Source: an uncultured Bacilli bacterium
GTDB taxonomy: Bacteria; Bacillota_I; Bacilli_A; RF39; UBA660
Assembly (NCBI GenBank): GCA_944327405.1
Contig: CALVHK010000024.1
Span: forward strand, 1 to 12,378
Length of the DNA stretch: 12,378 nt
Direction: 5' to 3'
Part shown: piece after piece, positions 6,561 to 12,378 of the stretch
How the letters are laid out: the number at the start of each line of letters is the position of its first letter
Position numbering within the stretch: the first letter of the stretch is position 1
The notes under the pieces: model-generated
Databases searched by the model: none
What the model saw: the letters and a program-made list of their open reading frames with translations, nothing else
What the model was told of the DNA's origin: nothing
Translations under genes and position numbers: made by a program

Positions 6561-7457
6561 TTACTCCTCCACCAACTTTTTTATTGGATACTCCAGTTTA
6601 TCAATTTTATCAAGTAAATTTTTTAATATCTCGTTATCCTCCATCTTCGTAATAGCAAAACATTTCTTTCCTAAATCTTTAAACGATGCTCCACAGTGAT
6701 ACAAAGTCATTTTATCTATAATAATAAAGCGATCATGAAAAGAATCATTTTTAATTATTTTAACATTTTGGTATTGACGTTCATACATTTCTAAATCTTT
6801 CTTATTAATGTTTTTCGTTACAATTAGAACTTCCTTTTGAATAGAAGCAAAAACATCTAATATATTTTTATCTAAGTAATTATCAATAATAATGATGCTT
6901 TCCTGAGATTGATTCAAAATATCGCATAATAAAGAATAGGCATCATATATAGCCCCATCAAAAAATAAATGATAAGCCTTTTCGTTATCCATTTTATCAA
7001 AAATAAGTTCAAATTTATGATCGTAATCAATGAGTTTAGTTTCTATGCTAGATACTCTAGTCTCCAAAATATTACTAGCAATGTATTTACGCATAGCAAC
7101 AAAAGCGTCCATAATTTTAATACTAACTTCTTCAGCCACTTCGGTTCTAAGAACTGTTGCTAACATTGCAACTCCCTGTTCTGTAAATGCATAAGGTAAT
7201 TTTCGGACTCCACCATAGCTATCCCAACTTGAAGTTTCAGATTGAAACTTCAAGTCACAATATTCTTCTTTTGTTAATTGATACATAAATCTTTCTGGAA
7301 ATCGATTAATATGTCTTTTAACTGCCAAATTAATTGATTTCGTTCCATTTGCACATTTATAAAGCCATGCCAAATCACTATCTAGCATCACTTGTTTTCC
7401 CCTTACCTCATAAATCAAATCTTCTACTTTAATATCATTAATCATTAATTCGTTCAT
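6561..7457 (-). CDS. ORF6N-domain protein with a PLD-like C-terminal domain
   Basis: A 298-residue two-domain protein. The N-terminal ORF6N domain (about 10-120) contains MLDSDLAWLY, NLAVKRHINRFPERFMYQLT, RKLPYAFTEQGVAMLATVL and DAFVAMRKYI. Such domains occur in phage antirepressors and related DNA-binding proteins. A short helical linker (125-160) leads to a PLD-superfamily-like domain with SIIIIDNYLD, HDRFIIID (H241, R243, D248) and YHCGASFKDLGKK. HDRFIIID resembles the HxKx4D catalytic motif with Arg for Lys, and only one copy is seen. The likely role is sequence-specific DNA binding linked to a nuclease-like or regulatory domain; activity is not shown. I chose ATG 7457, 7 nt after GGGGGG. 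An upstream ATG at 7508 lacks a ribosome site and would translate palindrome P4. It has its own promoter and looks acquired, lying between parE and the zinc operon. Confidence 0.85.
   Translation of the reverse strand: MNELMINDIKVEDLIYEVRGKQVMLDSDLAWLYKCANGTKSINLAVKRHINRFPERFMYQLTKEEYCDLKFQSETSSWDSYGGVRKLPYAFTEQGVAMLATVLRTEVAEEVSIKIMDAFVAMRKYIASNILETRVSSIETKLIDYDHKFELIFDKMDNEKAYHLFFDGAIYDAYSLLCDILNQSQESIIIIDNYLDKNILDVFASIQKEVLIVTKNINKKDLEMYERQYQNVKIIKNDSFHDRFIIIDKMTLYHCGASFKDLGKKCFAITKMEDNEILKNLLDKIDKLEYPIKKLVEE
7227..7255. repeat. Palindrome P5 (13-bp arms) inside the ORF6N coding sequence
   Basis: ACTTGAAGTTTCA, a 3-nt centre, and the exact complement lie wholly within the ORF6N gene and encode residues 68-77 (DLKFQSETSS). 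The position is the same as the segment encoded by P2 in the remnant gene. The arms carry TTTC/GAAA where P2 has TCGC/GCGA, so pairing is kept although bases changed. Confidence 0.9.
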
Positions 7458-7484
7458 TTCCATTCCCCCCTTTGCTTTTCGAGC

Positions 7485-7499
7485 ATCGCAAATTGCGAT
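7485..7499. repeat. Palindrome P4 in the leader of the ORF6N gene
   Basis: ATCGCAA, central A, TTGCGAT is a perfect 7-bp-arm core. The flanks TTTGAG and CTC-G-AAA (minus strand) would extend pairing if single inserted bases are looped out. In one minus-strand frame it reads LRSQFA. It lies within the predicted 5' leader, 28 nt upstream of the start codon and close to the ribosome site, so it could act as an operator or as an RNA hairpin. Confidence 0.75.
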
Positions 7500-7524
7500 C
7501 TCAAACATTTATGATTACAAACTA

Positions 7525-7553
7525 ATTATATCACAATACATACATTAGTTCAA
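7525..7553 (-). promoter_or_regulatory. Promoter of the ORF6N gene
   Basis: TTGAAC at 7553-7548, 17 nt, then TATAAT at 7530-7525 on the minus strand, with an extended -10 TG one base before TATAAT. The start point near 7518 gives a leader of about 60 nt that includes palindrome P4. Confidence 0.8.
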
Positions 7554-7565
7554 TACAATATTGTT

Positions 7566-7590
7566 AAAAAATAGCTTAAAAATTAAGCTA
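7566..7590 (-). terminator. Intrinsic terminator of parE, overlapping its stop codon
   Basis: On the minus strand TAGCTTAA, loop TTT and TTAAGCTA are followed by six T. The parE stop TAA is in the first arm. The stem has only two G-C pairs, so it may be leaky. It separates parE from the ORF6N gene. Confidence 0.65.
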
Positions 7591-9493
7591 CTCTAAAATC
7601 ATCTTCCATGGTAAATACGATGTTTTCTTCAATCCATTCTTTTCTTGGTTCTACTTTATCCCCCATGAGAACATTTACTCGTTTTTCAGCTAAAGCTGCA
7701 TCATAGATATTAACACGGATTAAACTTCTTGTCTCAGGATTCATGGTTGTATCCCATAACTCTTCGGCATTCATCTCACCTAGACCTTTGTTTCTAGATA
7801 TATCTGGTTTTCCTGGATTTTCAGATACAATTTTAAACCGTTCCTCATCAGAATAAGCATAAAAATGTTTCTTTCCATAATCCAGTTTATATAAAGGCGG
7901 TTTAGCAATATAAAGTTTACCAGCCTCAATTAACGGACGCATAAACCGGTAGAAGAAAGTAAGCAAAAGAATTTGAATGTGAGAGCCATCAACATCGGCA
8001 TCAGTCATAATAATAACTTTATCGTAATTGGAGTCAGCAACATCAAAGTCAGCACCGAGTCCTGCCCCAATCGTATGAATAATCGTATTAATCTCTTCAT
8101 TCTTAAGCATTTCTGTAATATTCGCTTTCTCAGCATTGATAACTTTACCTCTCAAAGGAAGGATTGCCTGGAACTTACGATCACGCCCACCCTTTGCAGA
8201 TCCACCGGCCGAATCCCCTTCGACTAAGAATAATTCGTTTATTTTTGGATTCTTACTTGTTGCTGGAGCAAGTTTGCCAGACAAGTTCTTTTCCACCTTG
8301 TTTTTTCCCTTACCGTTTCTTGCTTCTTCTCTGGCGCGTCTTGCTGCTTCTCTTGCCATCTTACTTTTGCTTGCTTTATCAACAATATTAAGGGCTACTT
8401 CTTTATTTTCTTCTAAGAAAAACTTTAAGTGCTCGTAGGTTACTGCTTCCGTAATACTTCTTGCCTCAGGGGTACCCAGTTTCCCTTTTGTCTGTCCTTC
8501 AAATTGGAGCAAATTCTCTGGAATACGTAAATTAATAACAGCACTAAGTCCTTCTCTAACATCACTACCATCAAAAGCAGCATCTTTACCTTTGATTAAA
8601 TTATTCGCTTTCACATAATCATTGAATGCTTTAGTAATACCCGTTTTAAACCCAACTTCATGTGTACCACCATCGGTCGTTTTAACATTATTAACGAAAG
8701 ATATAATATTTTCATTGTATGTATCCGTATACTGCATCGCAACATCGACTTCAATCCCACTTTTTGTCCCACTAAAATTGAGTACTTTATTTAAGGTAGT
8801 TTTCCCTTCATTCATAAAATTAACAAAATCCGCTAACCCGTTTTCATAATGAAATTTCGTTTCTTTCTTACCATCTTCATCAATAACTTCAATGGTAACA
8901 CCAGGAATTAAAAAGGCACTTTCCTGCATTCTTTCTACAATGGTTGTATAAGAAAAATTACAGTTCTTAAATATTTCATAATCCGGCATAAAAGTAACAA
9001 CGGTACCTGTTTTATTCGACTTACCAATTGTTTTTAAAGAACTATCAACTACTCCTCCATCTTTAAACCGAATATTAGAAATGACTCCATCCCGGTAAAT
9101 TAAAACATCCATGCTTTTGGATAGTGCATTAACAACACTAGCACCAACACCGTGAAGTCCACCACTTACTTTATAGTTTCCTTCTTCAAATTTACCACCA
9201 GCATGCAAAATCGTGTATATTACCTCAGGAGTAGATTTACCTGATTCATGCATTCCAATTGGTACACCCCGACCATTATCAGCGATGGTAATCGATCCAT
9301 CTTTATGTAACACAATTTTAATATGATTACCATAACCATTAATAATTTCATCAATGGAATTATCAACAATTTCCCATACTAAATGATGAAGACCTCTCTT
9401 ATCAGTACTTCCAATATACATACCAGGTCTTTTGCGTACTGCCTCTAGACCTTCTAATATTTTAATTGATGATGCATCATACTTCTCTGCCAT
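7583..9493 (-). CDS. parE: DNA topoisomerase IV subunit B (ParE; GyrB less likely)
   Basis: A 636-residue ATPase subunit of a type IIA topoisomerase that drives decatenation of replicated chromosomes together with ParC. The GHKL ATPase (1-220) shows E41 and N45 in EIVDNSIDE, DNGRGVPIG and GGLHGVGASVVNALS. The transducer carries the switch lysine in QTKGKLGTPE (K336). The TOPRIM domain has EGDSAGGS (425-432) and DADVDGSHI (498-506). The phrases LFLVEGDSAGG, INTIIHTIGAGLGADF and MGDKVEPRKEWIEENI fit ParE of Firmicutes better than GyrB, but the two are close paralogues. The start has an AGGGTGA site and a good promoter. parC usually follows parE directly in this phylum. Here a terminator and the ORF6N gene follow, so parC must lie elsewhere or be separated by inserted genes. 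Confidence 0.87.
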   Translation of the reverse strand: MAEKYDASSIKILEGLEAVRKRPGMYIGSTDKRGLHHLVWEIVDNSIDEIINGYGNHIKIVLHKDGSITIADNGRGVPIGMHESGKSTPEVIYTILHAGGKFEEGNYKVSGGLHGVGASVVNALSKSMDVLIYRDGVISNIRFKDGGVVDSSLKTIGKSNKTGTVVTFMPDYEIFKNCNFSYTTIVERMQESAFLIPGVTIEVIDEDGKKETKFHYENGLADFVNFMNEGKTTLNKVLNFSGTKSGIEVDVAMQYTDTYNENIISFVNNVKTTDGGTHEVGFKTGITKAFNDYVKANNLIKGKDAAFDGSDVREGLSAVINLRIPENLLQFEGQTKGKLGTPEARSITEAVTYEHLKFFLEENKEVALNIVDKASKSKMAREAARRAREEARNGKGKNKVEKNLSGKLAPATSKNPKINELFLVEGDSAGGSAKGGRDRKFQAILPLRGKVINAEKANITEMLKNEEINTIIHTIGAGLGADFDVADSNYDKVIIMTDADVDGSHIQILLLTFFYRFMRPLIEAGKLYIAKPPLYKLDYGKKHFYAYSDEERFKIVSENPGKPDISRNKGLGEMNAEELWDTTMNPETRSLIRVNIYDAALAEKRVNVLMGDKVEPRKEWIEENIVFTMEDDFRVA

Positions 9494-9513
9494 TTTTATT
9501 CACCCTACCATCC

Positions 9514-9542
9514 ATTATAACAAAGAAATAGGAAAATGTAAA
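9514..9542 (-). promoter_or_regulatory. parE promoter
   Basis: TTTACA at 9542-9537, 17 nt, then TATAAT at 9519-9514 on the minus strand. The leader to the parE ATG is short, about 15 nt, and contains the AGGGTGA site. Confidence 0.8.
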
Positions 9543-9573
9543 ACAACTTAACAAGTATTTTACACATTAAAGC

Positions 9574-9602
9574 TTGCATCAAACTACATATTCCCGTATA
9601 AT
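9574..9602 (+). promoter_or_regulatory. Promoter of the thioredoxin-like gene, divergent from parE
   Basis: TTGCAT at 9574-9579, 17 nt, then perfect TATAAT at 9597-9602. The start point falls near 9609, at the first base of the ribosome site AGGTGA, so the mRNA has almost no leader before it. The -35 box is weak. Confidence 0.65.
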
Positions 9603-9619
9603 GTAATCAGGTGATACAT

Positions 9620-10123
9620 ATGCAAAACAAGGCAAAAATAATACTAATTAGTATAGGTGCATTTCTTTTAGTTATAGCACTAATTATTTTAATTCTTTTT
9701 ATCATTTATAAAAGTTCTACTCCAGAAAGCGAAAATAGCAACAACACGGAAGAAAAAACCGTAACGGCCTATATATTCCGTCGCGACAACTGTCCGTATT
9801 GTGAAAATGCCATCGAATATTTCTTATCTATTGAAGAACTATTCCCTTACCTAGAAATCAAAGCTTATGAAGTAAGTGATTACCCAGCCAATCGCAACTT
9901 AATGAACGCTGTATCTCAAGAACTGGGTATTGAAGCAAGAAACTCTGTACCTTTAATTGTCATTGGCTCATACTCTTTAAGAGGCTTTTCCATCAATTAC
10001 CGTGAAACACTTAATAACGAGATTGCAGAAGCTTATCAAAACGCCAATTATGAAGATATTGTAAAAAAGGTGATAGAAGAAAATAATCTAAATGTCGAAG
10101 AAGAAATTATTACCAAAAATTAA
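9620..10123 (+). CDS. Membrane-anchored thioredoxin/glutaredoxin-like protein (CPYC)
   Basis: A 167-residue protein with a single N-terminal membrane helix (about 7-30) and a Ser/Asn/Glu-rich linker, followed by a thioredoxin-fold domain. That domain has a CPYC redox motif (C58, C61) after a beta strand and the cis-proline signature SVPLIVIGSYSLRGF (P111). CPYC is the classic glutaredoxin dithiol motif. The orientation implied by the N-terminal lysines puts the domain outside the cell, where it would act as a thiol-disulfide reductase or oxidase on surface proteins; the partner is unknown. I prefer the ATG at 9620 (AGGTGA 5 nt upstream) to the GTG at 9611, which lies within that ribosome site. 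It stands alone on the plus strand, with its own promoter and terminator. Confidence 0.82.
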   Translation: MQNKAKIILISIGAFLLVIALIILILFIIYKSSTPESENSNNTEEKTVTAYIFRRDNCPYCENAIEYFLSIEELFPYLEIKAYEVSDYPANRNLMNAVSQELGIEARNSVPLIVIGSYSLRGFSINYRETLNNEIAEAYQNANYEDIVKKVIEENNLNVEEEIITKN

Positions 10124-10150
10124 GAAAGTGAGCCGATCACTTTCTTTTAT
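10122..10150. terminator. Bidirectional intrinsic terminator between the thioredoxin-like gene and dnaI
   Basis: The stem AAGAAAGTGA with complement TCACTTTCTT and the 5-nt loop GCCGA is followed by T-rich sequence on both strands. The arms include the last bases of the plus-strand stop TAA and the minus-strand dnaI stop TGA, so one hairpin serves two convergent genes. Confidence 0.85.
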
Positions 10151-11030
10151 TATCACTAATGATTTCCATATCAACACTTAATTGTTTAATTCTCTCAATA
10201 ATTCTTCTTGCTTTTACTTTATCCAAACTATTTTTTGCCAAAGACAAATGATGCTCTAACTCATCCATCGTAAGATTGGAAGTAAAGAAAGTAGTTAAAT
10301 GGTTATTCATTCGGTTTTGTAAAATGGTACCAAGTACCTCATCTCTTCCCCACTCACTGACTTGTTCGGCTCCAATATCATCCAAAAGGAGAAGTGGAGC
10401 GCTAGAGTATCTATCCATTTTAGCACTGTAACTATCCCAATCTTCTTTTAAGTCTTTTAACACATCCGGAAAATATAAGGCCACAAAATCTACTCTCTTA
10501 TTCAGATGAAGTTCATTTAACAAAGCATAAATAAGAAAGCTTTTTCCACATCCAAAAGAGCCATGCAAATAAAGACCTTTCATATCTTTATACACATCAT
10601 ATTCATCATAAAACTTCTTGATCCATTTAATGACTTCTACCCGGTTTTTATCCTTAACATCAATTTCTTTAAACCGAGCATGAATAAGTTCTTTACTAGC
10701 GGTATCTTTTAAAGCTAGCAAACGATCATTTTCTTTCTTAAACTTACAAGGAACATAAACCATATCAATGATTTTACCATCCACTTTTGGATACAAATAA
10801 TGCCCTACGACTTTGTTCTTACACTCATACAAGCCTTTACAATGGCTACAATTTTTAAGTTCTAAAACACAATCTTCCAGAGAAGAATTATAAACCATAC
10901 CTACTTCTTCTTGAATGCCTTGCTTATTCACCAAGTTTTTAAAAGTTTCATCCCTCAAACTTTCCCTGTAATCTTCACGCAAGCTTTTTTTTAAATCTTG
11001 CACTTGCGTTTTATTATTTAAACTTTCCAT
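10137..11030 (-). CDS. dnaI: Primosomal helicase loader DnaI
   Basis: A 297-residue AAA+ ATPase that loads the replicative helicase onto DNA at the origin and at restarted forks. The N-terminal zinc-binding domain shows C61, C64, C70, H77 and C95 as ligand candidates, as in Bacillus DnaI, where this domain contacts the helicase. The ATPase core has Walker A GSFGCGKS (157-164), Walker B LLLLDDIGAE (D217, D218), sensor 1 TSN (250-252) and an arginine-rich RRIIERI near the end for the arginine finger. Length fits the family at about 310. The AGGTGA ribosome site overlaps the dnaB stop TAG, 8 nt separate the two genes, and they are surely one operon. The stop codon is inside the shared terminator hairpin. 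Confidence 0.95.
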   Translation of the reverse strand: MESLNNKTQVQDLKKSLREDYRESLRDETFKNLVNKQGIQEEVGMVYNSSLEDCVLELKNCSHCKGLYECKNKVVGHYLYPKVDGKIIDMVYVPCKFKKENDRLLALKDTASKELIHARFKEIDVKDKNRVEVIKWIKKFYDEYDVYKDMKGLYLHGSFGCGKSFLIYALLNELHLNKRVDFVALYFPDVLKDLKEDWDSYSAKMDRYSSAPLLLLDDIGAEQVSEWGRDEVLGTILQNRMNNHLTTFFTSNLTMDELEHHLSLAKNSLDKVKARRIIERIKQLSVDMEIISDNKRK

Positions 11031-11038
11031 AACATCAC

Positions 11039-12310
11039 CTAAATTTTCAATAATTCTTCTAATTCTTTTGCTTCTTCTTCAGATACTTCATCTTTTTCAA
11101 GTTGTTTATCAAACCAAACTGGAACACTTGCTTCTCGAACCGGTTTACTACCGGACTTTGTTGTAGTCTTCATCATTTTCTTATGCTCTTTTTCGGCTAA
11201 ATCCATTGCTTCCCTAGCGGTTTTAACACCAGCTCGCTTCCATTGACCTGCAACTGTTTCAACATAACTAGAAGATAACTTATTATTATTCTTCTTTAAA
11301 ACATAATCAATGAGCACATTAACAACTGCTGGATTAAGCTCTAAATCAATTAAAAGTATCTCTAAAAGTTTTAAATCCCTGCTTGTTGGATTAGCTCCAT
11401 GGTATTTACTTTTTAAAAAATCATACGGACTAGTATTTTCGAATACACCAATAATACGTCCTTTTTTAGAAGTATCTCCAATTGGTGTTTTTAAATATTC
11501 CGGTTGAGTTCGATAAACTAAAGTTGGCAGATTACCTGATTTAAATTGATAATATTTTCGAGCATTTTTTCTTAATGTATCTTTTTCAATTCCACCTTTT
11601 TCATTCAAACTAGCTCTTATTAACTCCACCATTTTTAAAGTATCTAAATCATAAATGAACGATAAATTAACAATTAATTCTCTCATCTTTTTATTTAATG
11701 CTTTCTCATTTAAAATACCTTTAGGAATACTACTAATAATGAAATCAAAATCAATATCACTTTCAATATTTAAAGGAAGAGCTTCTCTACTTCTAGCTTC
11801 CACAATTGGCATACTAGTTGGCTCAAAAGTTTCATTCATTGGTTTCGTAATTTCTACATAATCTTTTAAATCAACACTTACTTTCCGATACATTTTCTTA
11901 ATATGATTATATTCTTCTTCACCCACATTATTATATAAAACAATATTTAATATAGGATTATTAAAAAACTCCGAAGCACTCAAAGGAGAATACAATTCAT
12001 ACACATAAGAATTAATATCTCCTTCCTTAAAGTATGTCTTCATTAACCCCACGCCTTCTAATGCTTCTCGAGCTTGCTTAATCGCATCAATTCGACATCT
12101 TAAAATACTCATTAAATGATGATGAGTAAAATCTCTACTCATAATCTCTAAGCTATCTAAATCACTCCAGAAAGTAAGATATAAACTTACAGCTGCAAAC
12201 CCAATAATAGGCTCATATAAATGAATCAAGTTTTTCTTATCAATCTCTGTTAATATAGTTTTATTTACCACAACATATTGATCTGCTGGTAATAATGTAA
12301 CTAACTTCAT
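11039..12310 (-). CDS. dnaB: Replication initiation and membrane attachment protein DnaB (Bacilli type)
   Basis: A 423-residue protein of the DnaB/DnaD family, the co-loader that works with DnaD and DnaI to place the replicative helicase; it is unrelated to the E. coli helicase of the same name. The N-terminal winged-helix region (about 1-110) includes LIHLYEPIIGFAAVSLYLTF. The C-terminal DnaD-like domain (about 285-375) has SPYDFLKSKYHG, LLIDLELNPAVVNVLIDYVL and the Y-x-x-x-x-x-x-x-W-type end SSYVETVAGQW. A charged tail rich in Glu follows. The ATG at 12310 has GGAGG upstream and gives the normal start MKLVTLLPADQY; extending to 12373 would run through the promoter. It forms an operon with dnaI. 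The gene nrdR, often upstream in Bacilli, is not seen before the window edge. Confidence 0.92.
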   Translation of the reverse strand: MKLVTLLPADQYVVVNKTILTEIDKKNLIHLYEPIIGFAAVSLYLTFWSDLDSLEIMSRDFTHHHLMSILRCRIDAIKQAREALEGVGLMKTYFKEGDINSYVYELYSPLSASEFFNNPILNIVLYNNVGEEEYNHIKKMYRKVSVDLKDYVEITKPMNETFEPTSMPIVEARSREALPLNIESDIDFDFIISSIPKGILNEKALNKKMRELIVNLSFIYDLDTLKMVELIRASLNEKGGIEKDTLRKNARKYYQFKSGNLPTLVYRTQPEYLKTPIGDTSKKGRIIGVFENTSPYDFLKSKYHGANPTSRDLKLLEILLIDLELNPAVVNVLIDYVLKKNNNKLSSSYVETVAGQWKRAGVKTAREAMDLAEKEHKKMMKTTTKSGSKPVREASVPVWFDKQLEKDEVSEEEAKELEELLKI

Positions 12311-12341
12311 ATGAACCTCCCTAAAGTTTATTTCCATTAAA

Positions 12342-12350
12342 ATTATAACA
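12342..12350 (-). promoter_or_regulatory. Extended -10 promoter of dnaB-dnaI
   Basis: On the minus strand TGT precedes TATAAT (12347-12342), an extended -10 element. The expected -35 position reads TTTTTA and is weak. It lies about 30 bp before the dnaB ATG. Confidence 0.65.
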
Positions 12351-12378
12351 CAGAAACATCTAAATAAAAACATTATTT

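Noticed and set aside
7457..7508. Longer ORF6N reading frame starting at the ATG at 7508
   Set aside because: There is no ribosome site before it, the extra residues read straight through palindrome P4, and a clear GGGGGG site lies 7 nt before the ATG at 7457.
8136..8438. Plus-strand open frames opposite parE
   Set aside because: They are antisense to the conserved TOPRIM and linker coding sequence, show no domain, and have low-complexity Leu/Ser-rich translations typical of shadows.

Overview
The window is a compact, AT-rich stretch of a chromosome that uses the standard bacterial code: TGA ends several genes and Trp is encoded by TGG. It carries the dnaB-dnaI helicase-loading pair, which is typical of Bacilli, together with parE and engB (ysxC). 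I infer an uncultured or poorly characterised low-GC member of the Bacilli, not a code-4 Mycoplasma. Most genes lie on the minus strand, with purine-rich Shine-Dalgarno sites and very short or overlapping junctions.

Layout from left to right. (1) Positions 1-3471 (minus) look like one operon. It is read from a consensus promoter at 3488-3516 through engB, a DEDDh exonuclease, a putative HExxH metallopeptidase, a membrane-anchored DUF1287 protein and an OmpR-type response regulator cut by the window edge. Four genes are linked by 4-14 nt overlaps or by a stop codon inside the next Shine-Dalgarno site. (2) Positions 3553-3906 (plus) hold a small gene of unknown function. (3) Positions 3903-6317 (minus) are a zinc/cadmium resistance unit. 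An ArsR/SmtB repressor with a complete alpha-5 metal site and a P1B-2 ATPase are read from a perfect TTGACA-N17-TATAAT promoter, whose start point lies inside a TGAA-N6-TTCA operator. (4) Positions 6318-7565 are the accessory part. An ORF6N-domain protein with a PLD-like C-terminal half is surrounded by perfect palindromes of one sequence family, and a short remnant of a second ORF6N gene lies downstream. (5) Positions 7566-9542 hold parE with its own promoter and terminator. (6) Positions 9574-10150 (plus) hold a membrane-anchored CPYC thioredoxin-like protein, ending at a terminator shared with dnaI. (7) Positions 10137-12350 (minus) are the dnaB-dnaI operon.

The most interesting signal is in the ORF6N region. 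The gene carries a 13-bp-arm palindrome inside its own coding sequence, at residues 68-77. Four further palindromes stand between genes, in its 5' leader and downstream of it. Read in the right frame they encode ORF6N-like peptides of the type LKSQFAT or LRSQFA. The arms differ in sequence between copies while pairing is kept. This suggests selection for the palindrome itself, as a binding site, recombination site or mobile element tied to the ORF6N family.
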